This document shows positions 51,972-59,981 of a stretch of DNA of 64,000 nucleotides, in pieces. The position numbers were made by a program, and so were the translations under genes. The stretch covers positions 1-64,000 of the forward strand of contig NZ_SLZL01000021.1 of the NCBI RefSeq assembly GCF_004342605.1, given 5' to 3'. The notes below the pieces were generated by a model. It was not told the origin of the DNA, did not search any database, and saw only the letters and a program-made list of their open reading frames with translations. The stretch's first letter is position 1, and each line of letters opens with the position of its first letter. This stretch comes from Caulobacter sp. BK020. Lineage in GTDB: Bacteria; Pseudomonadota; Alphaproteobacteria; Caulobacterales; Caulobacteraceae.

Positions 51972-53552
51972 CTAGGCGATCAGCTCGTAGGCCGGCAGGG
52001 TCAGGAACTCCTCCAGCGTGTCGGACAGCACCATCCGCGAGAACAGCAGAGCGGCGTCCTCCAGGCGGGGTGAGGAAAAGTCGCGGCGCAGGTCGGCCAG
52101 TTCCTCGGTCAGCAGGCTGACGAACAGCTGCGAACTCATCTGCCGGCCGTCGGCCAGGTCGGCGCCCAGGCGGATCCATTGCCACAGCTGGGTGCGGCAG
52201 ATCTCGGCCGTGGCGGCGTCCTCCATCAGGTTGTAGAGGGGCACGGCGCCCCGGCCCTCGATCCAGGCCTGGGTGTAGCGCACCCCGACCCGGATGTTCT
52301 CGCGCACGCCGGCCTCGGTGCGGTCGCCGTCATGCAGCTCCAGCATCTGAGCCTGGGTGATGTCGAGATCGGCCAGGCGCCTGTCCAGCTGGTTGGGCGT
52401 CGGCATCAGGCGATCGAAGACCTCCATGGCCACGGGCACGAGATCGGGGTGGGCGACCCAGGTGCCGTCATGGCCGGCTCCGGCTTCGCGCTCCTTGTCG
52501 GCCCGGACCTTGGCGAAGGCGGCCTGGTTGGCGGCGTCGTCGCCCTTGACCGGGATCTGGGCGGCCATGCCGCCCATGGCGAAGGCCCCGCGCCGGTGGC
52601 AGGTCTGGATCAGCTTCAGCGAATAGGCGCCCAGGAAGGCCTTGCCCATCACCATGGCCGAACGGTCCGGCGTCAGGAATTCCGACCGGCGGCCCAGGCG
52701 CTTGATGAACGAGAAGATGTAGTCCCAGCGGCCGCAATTGAGGCCCGCCATGTGGTCGCGCAACTCGTAGATGATCTCGTCCATCTCGAAGGCGGCGGGG
52801 ATGGTCTCGATCAGCACCGTGGCCTTGATCGTGCCGACCGGCAGACCCAGCGCCCCCTGGGCGTGGACGAACACCTCGTTCCAGAGGCGCGCCTCCAGGT
52901 GGCTCTCCAGCTTGGGCAGGTAGAAGTAGGGACCCGAGCCCCGCGCCAGCGTGGCCCTGGCGTTGTGGAAGAGGTACAGGCCAAAGTCGAACAAGGCCCC
53001 GCTCACGGGCTGGCCATCCACTTCCATGTGCTGTTCAGGCAGATGCCAGCCACGGGGGCGGATTTTCAGGACGGCCGGGTTGGGTCCCAGCGCATAGCTC
53101 TTGCCGGACTTGGGGTCGACATGGGTCAGGTCGCCGGACCAGCGGTCCTTCAGGTTGACCTGACCCTCCAGGACGTTGGCCCAGGTCGGCGAGGTGGCGT
53201 CCTCGAAGTCGGCCATGAACACCTTGGCCCCGCAGTTGAGGGCGTTGATGATCATCTTGCGGTCGACCGGCCCGGTGATCTCCACCCGGCGGTCCTGCAG
53301 GTCGGCGGGGATCGGCGCGACGGTCCAGTCGGCGGCTCGCACCTCGGCCGTCTCGGGCAGGAAGTCGGGAAGCTCGCCGGCGTCGAAGCGGGCCTGGCGG
53401 GCGACGCGCGCCGCCAGCAGGGCGCGTCTACGGGCGTCGAACCGCCGGTGCAGATCGGCCACGAAGGCCAAGGCCTCGGGCGTCAGGACCTCTACCGCGC
53501 GGCCCTCGACAGGACCGTTGATCTGGACGTTGGCGGCGATGTCGAGGGGCAT
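51972..53552 (-). CDS. aceB: Malate synthase A
   Basis: A 526-residue malate synthase of the A type, joining glyoxylate and acetyl-CoA to make malate. Motifs are FMADFEDATSPTW, YFYLPKLESHLEARLWN, IKATVLIETIPAAFEMDEI, LNCGRWDYIFSFIK and GTWVAHPDLVP. Length fits isoform A rather than the longer G form. It lies downstream of aceA on the same strand, separated by a small ORF and an inverted repeat, so it may have its own promoter. Confidence 0.96.
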   Translation of the reverse strand: MPLDIAANVQINGPVEGRAVEVLTPEALAFVADLHRRFDARRRALLAARVARQARFDAGELPDFLPETAEVRAADWTVAPIPADLQDRRVEITGPVDRKMIINALNCGAKVFMADFEDATSPTWANVLEGQVNLKDRWSGDLTHVDPKSGKSYALGPNPAVLKIRPRGWHLPEQHMEVDGQPVSGALFDFGLYLFHNARATLARGSGPYFYLPKLESHLEARLWNEVFVHAQGALGLPVGTIKATVLIETIPAAFEMDEIIYELRDHMAGLNCGRWDYIFSFIKRLGRRSEFLTPDRSAMVMGKAFLGAYSLKLIQTCHRRGAFAMGGMAAQIPVKGDDAANQAAFAKVRADKEREAGAGHDGTWVAHPDLVPVAMEVFDRLMPTPNQLDRRLADLDITQAQMLELHDGDRTEAGVRENIRVGVRYTQAWIEGRGAVPLYNLMEDAATAEICRTQLWQWIRLGADLADGRQMSSQLFVSLLTEELADLRRDFSSPRLEDAALLFSRMVLSDTLEEFLTLPAYELIA

Positions 53553-53594
53553 GGGAAATCCTGTTGGACGCGATATCTGGGACGACAGTTTGAT

Positions 53595-53720
53595 CCGCTC
53601 ATCCCGGCGAACGCCGGGACCCAGATCCTATGGCAAATGGGATGATGGGAGGAGCTCGGCGCTTTTGGCGTCAACCTCAAAGCTCTTCCATCTGGGTCCC
53701 GGCGTTCGCCGGATGAGCGG
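53595..53720. repeat. Long inverted repeat made of two REP-like hairpins
   Basis: The arm at 53595-53626 (CCGCTCATCCCGGCGAACG... ending CCCAGAT) is matched in inverted orientation by 53690-53720, differing by one deleted G. Each arm also has its own hairpin (CCCGGCG/CGCCGGG in the first). The 63-nt spacer is unrelated. CATCCCGGCGAACGCCGGGA is a sequence type I recognise as dispersed in several proteobacterial genomes. It separates aceB from the small upstream ORF and may affect mRNA stability or termination. Confidence 0.75.
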
Positions 53721-53728
53721 AGACGGGG

Positions 53729-53950
53729 TTATCTCGTTCCGGGGCGGACGGTCGGGACGATCTGGTCGCCCCAGTTTCCGGCGCCGTCGTGGTGGCGCGA
53801 GGTGCGCACCAGCTCGACCGAATAGCCGGCCTCGGTGGCGCGCCGCACCGCCTCGTTCAGGCGGTGCGAGGCCTCGGCCACCCGGTCGACCGCCCGCTGC
53901 TGGTCGGCGGGGTTCGGCATGGCGACGGGCGCAAATCGCGTGGTGGTCAT
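53729..53950 (-). CDS. Small hypothetical protein between aceA and aceB
   Basis: A 73-residue soluble protein: MTTTRFAPVAMPNPADQQ, a helical middle (RAVDRVAEASHRLNEAVRRATEAGYSVEL) and a C-terminus VRTSRHHDGAGNWGDQIVPTVRP. GAGGAG lies 8 nt before the ATG at 53950. It begins 41 nt after the aceA stop, so it is probably cotranscribed with isocitrate lyase. I do not recognise the family; its repeat-flanked 3' end could mean a recently altered tail. Confidence 0.6.
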   Translation of the reverse strand: MTTTRFAPVAMPNPADQQRAVDRVAEASHRLNEAVRRATEAGYSVELVRTSRHHDGAGNWGDQIVPTVRPGTR

Positions 53951-53991
53951 GGGATGACTCCTCGATCGGGTGGAGAGGGAAGGGGCGTCGG

Positions 53992-55611
53992 CTATTCGGC
54001 GGCGAACTGGTTCATGGTGTTGGCGTGGCCGCCGGCCTTCAGGGCGCGTTCGCCGGCGACCATTTCCTTGAAGCTGTCGCCGAGGTCCGAGCCGACCTCG
54101 TGCTGGTGCTTGACCGCCGAGACGCCGCGACGGATCTCCTCGCGCTGCACCGAATTGACGTAGGCCTTCATGCGGTCGTCGCCGAAATAGCCGCGCGACA
54201 GCTCGTCCATGCTCTTGGCCGTCAGGTGGAAGGTCGGCAGGGTGATCAGGTTGTGGAACACCCCGGCCCGGGCCGAGATGTCGACCTGGAAGCGGGCCAG
54301 GCGCTCGTCGGTCTCGCGGCCCAGGTCGCTGGCGTCGAACTCGGCCGACATCAGGGCCGCGCCGTCGGGATAGCTGTCCTTATGGATCTTGCCCTCGGCG
54401 ATCCACTGGTCGCGGACCTGGCGGCGCAGGTTCAGCGTCCAGTTGAACGACGGCGAGTTGTTGTAGGTTAGCTTGGCGTTCGGCACGACCTTGCGAATCT
54501 CGGCCACCATCGAGGCGATCTCGTCGACATTGGGCGTGTCGGTCTCGATCCACAGCAGGTCCGCGCCGCCCTGGGTCAGCGAGGCGATGCAGTCCTCGAT
54601 CACCCGCGCCCTGCCAGTGCCCTCCTGGAAGGCGAACAGGCCGTTGGGCATGCGTACGGGCTTTTCGAACCGGCCGTCACGATAGAGCGCCAGCTCGCCC
54701 GGCAGGATCGGGTTGTCGGGGGTGATGGGCTCGGTCTTCAGCCACTTGATGTAGTCGCTGGCCAGGTCGCCGGGCTCCTGGCTGACCGGAACCTTCTGGG
54801 TCAGGCCGGCGCCCAGGCTGTCGGTGCGGGCGACGATGACGCCCTCGTCGACGCCCAGCTCCTCGAAGGCCAGGCGGCAGGCGCGCAGCTTCTCGATGAA
54901 GTCCTCGCGCGGCACGGTGACCTTGCCGTCCTGGTGGCCGCACTGCTTGGCGTCCGAGACCTGGTTCTCGATCTGCAGGCAGCAGGCGCCGGCCTTGATC
55001 ATCTCCTTGGCCAGCAGGTAGGTGGCGTTCTCGTTGCCGAAGCCCGCGTCGATGTCGGCGATGATCGGCACGACATGGGTCTCGAAGCCGTCGATGGCCG
55101 CGATCGCCGCCGCCTCGGCCGTCTTGTCGCCGGCCTCGCGGGCTGCGCGCAGGGTCTTGAACAGGTCGTTGATCGCCACCTCGTCGGCCTGGCGCAGCGA
55201 GACGTAGATCTCCTCGATCAGGTCGACGACCGAGGTCTTCTCGTGCATCGACTGGTCGGGCAGGTGGCCGAAACGGTTGCGCAGGCCCGCCACCATCCAG
55301 CCGGACAAGTAGACATAGGCGCCCTTGGTCGTGCCGCGCAGGCGCTTGACCGACTTGATCATCTGCTGGGCGTGGAAGCCCGACCAGCAACCCAGCGACT
55401 GGGTGAACCGCCCGGCGTCAGCGTCGTAGGCGGCCATGTCGGCGCGCATGACGCCGGCCATCTCGCGGGCGATGTCCAGGTGGGTGGAGAAGGTGTTCTG
55501 CAGCTTCAGCTGGATGATGTCGTCGACCGCGACGCCGCCGGGGGTAACGCCCTGGGGATAGCGGGCCAGCAGCTCTTGGCGGTGTTGGGCGTAGGTCTTG
55601 CGCAGCGTCAT
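53992..55611 (-). CDS. aceA: Isocitrate lyase
   Basis: A 539-residue isocitrate lyase, the first enzyme of the glyoxylate shunt, splitting isocitrate to succinate and glyoxylate. The active-site motif is KQCGHQ with Cys224. VPIIADIDAGFGNENATYLLAKEMI and IENQVSDAKQCGHQDGKV are characteristic of the longer (~530-residue) isocitrate lyase subgroup rather than the ~430-residue E. coli type. The start is ATG at 55611. It is divergent from the ScfR/RamB-type regulator, with two inverted repeats in the 153-nt gap. Acetyl-CoA made from inositol or fatty acids would need this shunt. Confidence 0.95.
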   Translation of the reverse strand: MTLRKTYAQHRQELLARYPQGVTPGGVAVDDIIQLKLQNTFSTHLDIAREMAGVMRADMAAYDADAGRFTQSLGCWSGFHAQQMIKSVKRLRGTTKGAYVYLSGWMVAGLRNRFGHLPDQSMHEKTSVVDLIEEIYVSLRQADEVAINDLFKTLRAAREAGDKTAEAAAIAAIDGFETHVVPIIADIDAGFGNENATYLLAKEMIKAGACCLQIENQVSDAKQCGHQDGKVTVPREDFIEKLRACRLAFEELGVDEGVIVARTDSLGAGLTQKVPVSQEPGDLASDYIKWLKTEPITPDNPILPGELALYRDGRFEKPVRMPNGLFAFQEGTGRARVIEDCIASLTQGGADLLWIETDTPNVDEIASMVAEIRKVVPNAKLTYNNSPSFNWTLNLRRQVRDQWIAEGKIHKDSYPDGAALMSAEFDASDLGRETDERLARFQVDISARAGVFHNLITLPTFHLTAKSMDELSRGYFGDDRMKAYVNSVQREEIRRGVSAVKHQHEVGSDLGDSFKEMVAGERALKAGGHANTMNQFAAE

Positions 55612-55711
55612 GCTCTTTTCGTCCCATCGTCGGCTCGGCCGCTGAGGCCGGGGAAAGTTCGTGGGGAGAGCTTGGGTCGCGGTGCGGTCGGCGTCGAACC
55701 TATTGAAGGCA

Positions 55712-55745
55712 ATTTGTCACAAATCGACTTTGTAATTATTGTAAA
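55712..55745. promoter_or_regulatory. Two dyads in the aceA / ScfR-type regulator intergenic region
   Basis: ATTTGTCACAAAT (55712-55724) is a perfect 6-bp inverted repeat around one base. TTTGTAATTATTGTAAA (55729-55745) is a looser dyad of the same TTTGT/AC-AAA type. They lie between divergent aceA and the regulator gene, the second ending 19 nt before the regulator start. The TTTG/CAAA pattern recalls RamB-type sites. Binding by the adjacent regulator is inferred. Confidence 0.6.
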
Positions 55746-55764
55746 TACGTGACAACGTGACCGG

Positions 55765-57189
55765 ATGGCGAACCACGACAAGAAGCTGTTTCTCGGCGGC
55801 CGGCTTAAGCGGCTGCGGCGCGATCTGGGCGTCACCCAGAGCCGCATGGCCGAGAACCTGGGCGTCTCGGCCAGCTACCTGAACCTGCTGGAGCGCAACC
55901 AGCGGCCGGTCACCGCCCAGATCCTGCTGCGCCTGGCCGACGCCTACGATCTGGACCTGCGCAGCCTGTCGGCTGACGATCCGGGCGGCGGGGCGGGCCT
56001 CGACGAGGTGCTGGCCGACAAGATGTTCGCCGATCTGGGCGTCAGCCGACACGAGGCGGCCGAGGTGGCCGAGTTGTCGCCGGGAATCGCCGAGGCCATG
56101 GCGCGGCTCTATCGCGCCTATCTCGACCGGGGGCGGCTGATCGACCTGGGCGCGTTCGAGCGGCCGGACGGGGCGGCGCCGGTGTCGTCCCATTCGCCGA
56201 CGGACTGGGTGCGGGATCTGGTGGGCGCGCAGCGCAACCACTTCGCCGAGTTGGAGACCGCGGCCGAGCCGATCGTCGCGGCGATGAAGGCCGATCCCCA
56301 GGACCTTGGGCCCGCCGTCCGCGCCCGGCTACTGGAACGCTTCGGGATCCAGGCGCGGGTCATGCCGGTCGAGACCATGACCGGGTCGCTTCGGCGCTAC
56401 GACCATCACCGCAAGCGGCTGATGCTGTCGGAGACCCTGGCCCCGGCCAGCCGGATCTTCGCCATGTGCTACCAGCTGGGCCTGATGGAGGCCGGCGAGA
56501 CCTTGTCGGCCTTGACCGACCGCTTCCAGGCCCCCGACCGGGCCACGCGCCAGCTGCTCAAGGTGTTCCTCGACAACTACCTGGCCGCGGCGATCATGAC
56601 CCCCTACGAGCCGTTCCTGGCCGCCATGGAGGCCAGCGGCTACGACATCGAGCGGGTGCGCTCGCGGTTCGGGATCAGCTACGAACAGGCCGCCCAGCGG
56701 CTGACCACCCTCAGCCGGCCCGGGTCGCGCGGCGTGCCGTTCTTCATGATGCGGCTGGACGCGGCGGGCAACATCTCCAAGCGGTTCGCGGCCGGTCCGT
56801 TCCCGTTCTCGCGGTTCGGCGGCGCCTGTCCGCGCTGGAACGTCCACGACAGCTTCAAGACCCCGGGGCGGATCGTCACCCAGGTGATCGAGACCCCGGA
56901 CCGCGAGCGCTACTTCACCGTGTCGCGCACCGTGCGGCGGGTGTCGGGCCTGCAGGCGGGGCTGGAGGACGAACTGGTGGTGGGGCTGGGCTGCGAGCTC
57001 AAGCACGCCGGCAAGCTGGTCTATGCTCGGGGCCTGGACATCGCCGCGCCAGCAGCGGTCGAGATCGGCCCGTCGTGCCGCATCTGCGAGCGGCCGGCCT
57101 GCCCGCAACGGGCCGCCGCGCCGATCAACCGCACCCTGCTGGTCGAGGAGGCCAGCAAGGCCATCTCGCCGTTCCCGTTCGTGAGCTGA
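55765..57189 (+). CDS. Xre-family regulator of the ScfR/RamB type
   Basis: A 474-residue regulator. Residues about 8-65 are a Cro/CI HTH (LKRLRRDLGVTQSRMAENLGVSASYLNLLERNQRPVT). The middle region (about 180-300) holds an IrrE/M78-like domain (RVMPVETMTGSLRRYDHHRKRLMLSE). The C-terminal part is DUF2083 with PSCRICERPACPQRAAAP, a Cys-rich signature of short-chain fatty acyl regulators. RamB of Corynebacterium, in the same family, represses aceA and aceB. It is divergent from aceA, so control of the glyoxylate shunt by an acyl-CoA or acetate-related signal is likely. Confidence 0.85.
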   Translation: MANHDKKLFLGGRLKRLRRDLGVTQSRMAENLGVSASYLNLLERNQRPVTAQILLRLADAYDLDLRSLSADDPGGGAGLDEVLADKMFADLGVSRHEAAEVAELSPGIAEAMARLYRAYLDRGRLIDLGAFERPDGAAPVSSHSPTDWVRDLVGAQRNHFAELETAAEPIVAAMKADPQDLGPAVRARLLERFGIQARVMPVETMTGSLRRYDHHRKRLMLSETLAPASRIFAMCYQLGLMEAGETLSALTDRFQAPDRATRQLLKVFLDNYLAAAIMTPYEPFLAAMEASGYDIERVRSRFGISYEQAAQRLTTLSRPGSRGVPFFMMRLDAAGNISKRFAAGPFPFSRFGGACPRWNVHDSFKTPGRIVTQVIETPDRERYFTVSRTVRRVSGLQAGLEDELVVGLGCELKHAGKLVYARGLDIAAPAAVEIGPSCRICERPACPQRAAAPINRTLLVEEASKAISPFPFVS

Positions 57190-57195
57190 AGCGTC

Positions 57196-57546
57196 TCAGG
57201 GCTGCTCGGCCAGGCTGAAGATCTGCTCGGCCGGCGTCCATTTCTCGCCCGGCGCGGCCCAGGGCAGGGCCTTCTGCAGCTTGCCCATCAGCGCTTCCCA
57301 GACCTGGACGTCAGGATCGGCGGCGTCGGCGGCGGCCTTGGCCTCGGGGGAAAAGTCCGGCCCGGTCTCCATGATCATGAACAGCCGTGGGCCGGTCAGC
57401 CAGATCTGCATGTCGAGGATGCCGGCGCGGCGGATCGACTCGGTCACCGCGGCGGGCGGACCGCCGGGCGCATGCCAGCGCCGGTAGGCCGCGATGGTCT
57501 CGGGATCGTCGTGAAGGTCCAGCGCAAGACAGTGCCGCGTGGCCAT
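57196..57546 (-). CDS. L-rhamnose/L-fucose mutarotase (DUF718 family)
   Basis: A 116-residue dimeric alpha/beta-barrel type mutarotase that interconverts pyranose anomers. HCLALDLHDDPETIAAYRRWH and the C-terminal WTPAEQIFSL match the RhaM/DUF718 family; MQIWLTGPRLFMIMET is the central strand region. The ATG at 57546 has GGAGG 7 nt upstream. In this context (divergent from a fucose permease operon) it probably acts on L-fucose, as shown for related mutarotases in non-phosphorylating fucose pathways; L-rhamnose is the alternative. Confidence 0.8.
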   Translation of the reverse strand: MATRHCLALDLHDDPETIAAYRRWHAPGGPPAAVTESIRRAGILDMQIWLTGPRLFMIMETGPDFSPEAKAAADAADPDVQVWEALMGKLQKALPWAAPGEKWTPAEQIFSLAEQP

Positions 57547-57575
57547 GGCGTTTTCCTCCATTGAACCAGGCGCTC

Positions 57576-57602
57576 TTTCATATTTGACGCGCCATTTCAT
57601 AT
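57576..57602. promoter_or_regulatory. Direct repeats in the divergent mutarotase / permease promoter region
   Basis: TTTCATAT occurs at 57576-57583 and 57595-57602, spaced 19 nt start to start, within the longer similar words TTTCATATTTGA and TTTCATATGTGG. The 117-nt gap between the divergent genes must carry both promoters. The operon encodes an IclR-family regulator that could bind here. Confidence 0.5.
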
Positions 57603-57663
57603 GTGGTGATTTTCGTCCCAGATAAACGGGGCCGGGTCAATCGTCCCCCTGGAAGGAAGCCCC

Positions 57664-58968
57664 ATGGAACAACGCCCATCGGAGCGGACGGCCCTCGCCC
57701 CGCTCGTACTCATCGTCGCCCTGTTCTTTCTATGGGGCGTGGCCAACAACCTCAACGACGTGCTGATTCCCCACCTGAAGAAGGCCTTCTTCCTGACCGA
57801 CCTGCAGTCGGGCCTGGTGCAGATGGCGTTCTATCTGGGCTATTTCTTCCTGGCCCTGCCGGCCAGCGCGGTCATGCGCCGCTACGGCTACAAGGCCGCG
57901 GTGATCGTCGGCCTGCTGCTGTTCGGCCTGGGCGCCCTGCTGTTCTGGCCCGCCGCCGAGGCGCGGCAGTATTCCTTCTTCCTGGCCGCCCTGTTCGTCC
58001 TGGCCTCGGGCCTGGCCTTCTTGGAAACCTCGGCCAATCCGCTGATCACCGTGCTGGGCGACCCGGCCAAGGCCGAGCAGCGCCTGAACTTCGCCCAGGC
58101 CTTCAATCCGCTGGGCTCAATCACCGCCGTGGTGGTCGGTCGCCAGTTCATCCTGTCGGGCGTGGAGCCGACCAAGGCCGAGTTCGCGGCCATGACCCCG
58201 GCCCAGTTGCAGGCCTTCCAGACCGCCGAGGCCCATTCGACCCAGGTCCCATACCTGATCATCGCCGCCGTCGTGCTGGGCTGGGCCCTGCTGGTGGCCC
58301 TGACCAAGTTTCCCCACCAGGCAGGGCGGCCCGATCCCGGCGAGGACGAGGCCGGCCTGCCGGCCGCCCAGGCGATCCCGGCCCTGCTGGCCCGGCCCCG
58401 CTTCGTGTTCGGCGTGGCGGCGCAGTTCTTCTATGTCGGCGCCCAGGTCGGGGTGTGGAGCTACATGATCCGCTACGCCCAGCATGAGCTGCCGGGCCTG
58501 GGCGAGAAGGCGGCGGCGGCCTATCTGTCCTGGTCGCTGGTCGGCTTCATGGCCGGACGCTTCGTCGGCACGGCCGCCATGAGCCGCGTGCGCCCGTCGC
58601 TGCTGATGGGGCTTTTCGCGGCGATCAATGTCGGCCTGACCCTGGTGGCCGCCCTGGTCGGCGGCAAGGTCGGGCTCTACGCCCTGGCCTCGACCAGCTT
58701 CTTCATGTCGATCATGTTCCCGACCATCTTCGCCGGCTCGCTGAAGGGCCTCGGGCCGTTGACCAAGACCGGCTCGTCGTTCCTGGTGATGAGCATCATC
58801 GGCGGCGCGGTGCTGACCACCCTGATGGGCGCCGTCTCTGACGCCACGGCCATCGACCTGGCCATCCTGGTGCCCTGCGCCTGTTTTGCGGTGGTCGGGC
58901 TGTTCGGCTTCACGGCCGGCCGCGCCACTCGCGAAGACCTGAAGACCGCCCCAGCCGGAGCTCACTGA
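57664..58968 (+). CDS. fucP: L-fucose permease (FucP family MFS)
   Basis: A 434-residue major facilitator of the fucose:H+ symporter family, twelve predicted segments. FFLWGVANNLNDVLIPHLKKAF, SGLVQMAFYLGYFFLALPA and LETSANPLITVLGDPAKAEQRLNFAQAFNPLGS are strongly characteristic of FucP. The start is ATG at 57664 with AAGGAAG upstream. It heads an operon whose next ATG overlaps its stop. Substrate L-fucose is the best guess; other FucP-family members move galactose, glucose or GlcNAc. Confidence 0.85.
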   Translation: MEQRPSERTALAPLVLIVALFFLWGVANNLNDVLIPHLKKAFFLTDLQSGLVQMAFYLGYFFLALPASAVMRRYGYKAAVIVGLLLFGLGALLFWPAAEARQYSFFLAALFVLASGLAFLETSANPLITVLGDPAKAEQRLNFAQAFNPLGSITAVVVGRQFILSGVEPTKAEFAAMTPAQLQAFQTAEAHSTQVPYLIIAAVVLGWALLVALTKFPHQAGRPDPGEDEAGLPAAQAIPALLARPRFVFGVAAQFFYVGAQVGVWSYMIRYAQHELPGLGEKAAAAYLSWSLVGFMAGRFVGTAAMSRVRPSLLMGLFAAINVGLTLVAALVGGKVGLYALASTSFFMSIMFPTIFAGSLKGLGPLTKTGSSFLVMSIIGGAVLTTLMGAVSDATAIDLAILVPCACFAVVGLFGFTAGRATREDLKTAPAGAH

Positions 58969-59981
58969 TGATGGACGCCCTAGTCTGCGCGGCTCCGGGA
59001 CACCTGGTCCTGGAGCGGCGCCCCATCCCCGAGCCGGCTGATGGCGAGGTGCTGATCCGTGTGCGCCGCGTGGGGGTGTGCGGCACCGACATGCACATCT
59101 ATCGCGGGACCCAGCCCTTCCTGGCCTATCCGCGCGTGATGGGCCACGAACTGGCCGGCGAGGTGGTCGCGGCCCCCACGGGCGGCGGCCTGGTCTCGGG
59201 GGATCCGGTCTATGTGATGCCCTACATGTCGTGCGGGACCTGCGCGGCGTGCCGCAAGGCCAAGCCCAACTGCTGCATGAACATCCAGGTCCTGGGCGTA
59301 CACTGCGACGGCGGCATGGCCGAGTACCTGGCCGTGCCCGAGGGCTTTGTCCGCAAGGCCGAAGGGATCAGCCTGGACGAGGCGGCGATGGTCGAGTTCC
59401 TGGCCATCGGCGCGCACGCCGTACGCCGGGCCGCCATCACGCCGGGACAGTCGGTGCTGGTGGTCGGCGCCGGTCCTATCGGCATCGCCGCCGCCCTGTT
59501 CGCCAAGCTGCAGGGCGGGGTCGTCACGGCGCTGGACAGCCGCCAGGACCGCCTGGACTTCTGTCGCGACCACCTGGGCGCCGACCATGTGGTGAGCCTG
59601 GGCGACGAGACGCGGCAGGCCTTGTCCGACCTGACCGCCGGCGACTTCTTCGACGTGGTGTTCGACGCCACCGGCAACCCCAGGGCCATGGAGGCGGGCT
59701 TCGCCTATGTCGGTCATGGCGGCGCCTATGTGCTGATCTCGGTGGTCGGGGCCAACATCGCCTTCTCGGACCCCGAGTTCCACAAGCGTGAGACGACGCT
59801 GATGGGCAGCCGCAACGCCACCCCCGAGGACTTCGACGCGGTGGTGGCGGCAATGCGGGCGGGCAAGGTCCCCACCAAGGCGCTCAACACCCACGCCGCG
59901 ACCCTGGCGGAAGTCGCGGAAGCCCTGCCAGGCTGGATGGAGCCTCAGGCCGGGGTGATCAAGGCGATCGTCTCGTGCTGA
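58968..59981 (+). CDS. Zinc-dependent alcohol dehydrogenase, L-galactonate/L-gulonate dehydrogenase-like
   Basis: A 337-residue medium-chain dehydrogenase. Zinc ligands are visible: catalytic site CGTD and GHE, structural site CGTCAACRKAKPNCC (four Cys). The nucleotide motif is VVGAGPIGIAA. Segments SDPEFHKRETTLMGSRNATPEDF and GVHCDGGMAEYL closely resemble E. coli LgoD/YjjN (L-galactonate 5-dehydrogenase). Since 6-deoxy-L-galactonate is L-fuconate, an enzyme of this group acting on fuconate or 2-keto-3-deoxy-fuconate would fit the operon. It overlaps fucP by 1 nt and the lactonase gene by 7 nt. Confidence 0.8.
   Translation: MMDALVCAAPGHLVLERRPIPEPADGEVLIRVRRVGVCGTDMHIYRGTQPFLAYPRVMGHELAGEVVAAPTGGGLVSGDPVYVMPYMSCGTCAACRKAKPNCCMNIQVLGVHCDGGMAEYLAVPEGFVRKAEGISLDEAAMVEFLAIGAHAVRRAAITPGQSVLVVGAGPIGIAAALFAKLQGGVVTALDSRQDRLDFCRDHLGADHVVSLGDETRQALSDLTAGDFFDVVFDATGNPRAMEAGFAYVGHGGAYVLISVVGANIAFSDPEFHKRETTLMGSRNATPEDFDAVVAAMRAGKVPTKALNTHAATLAEVAEALPGWMEPQAGVIKAIVSC

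Noticed and set aside
53492-53680. Small minus-strand frame encoding WVPAFAGMSG
   Set aside because: The WVPAFAGM peptide is the usual translation of the REP-like repeat CCCGGCGAACGCCGGGAC and is not a protein.
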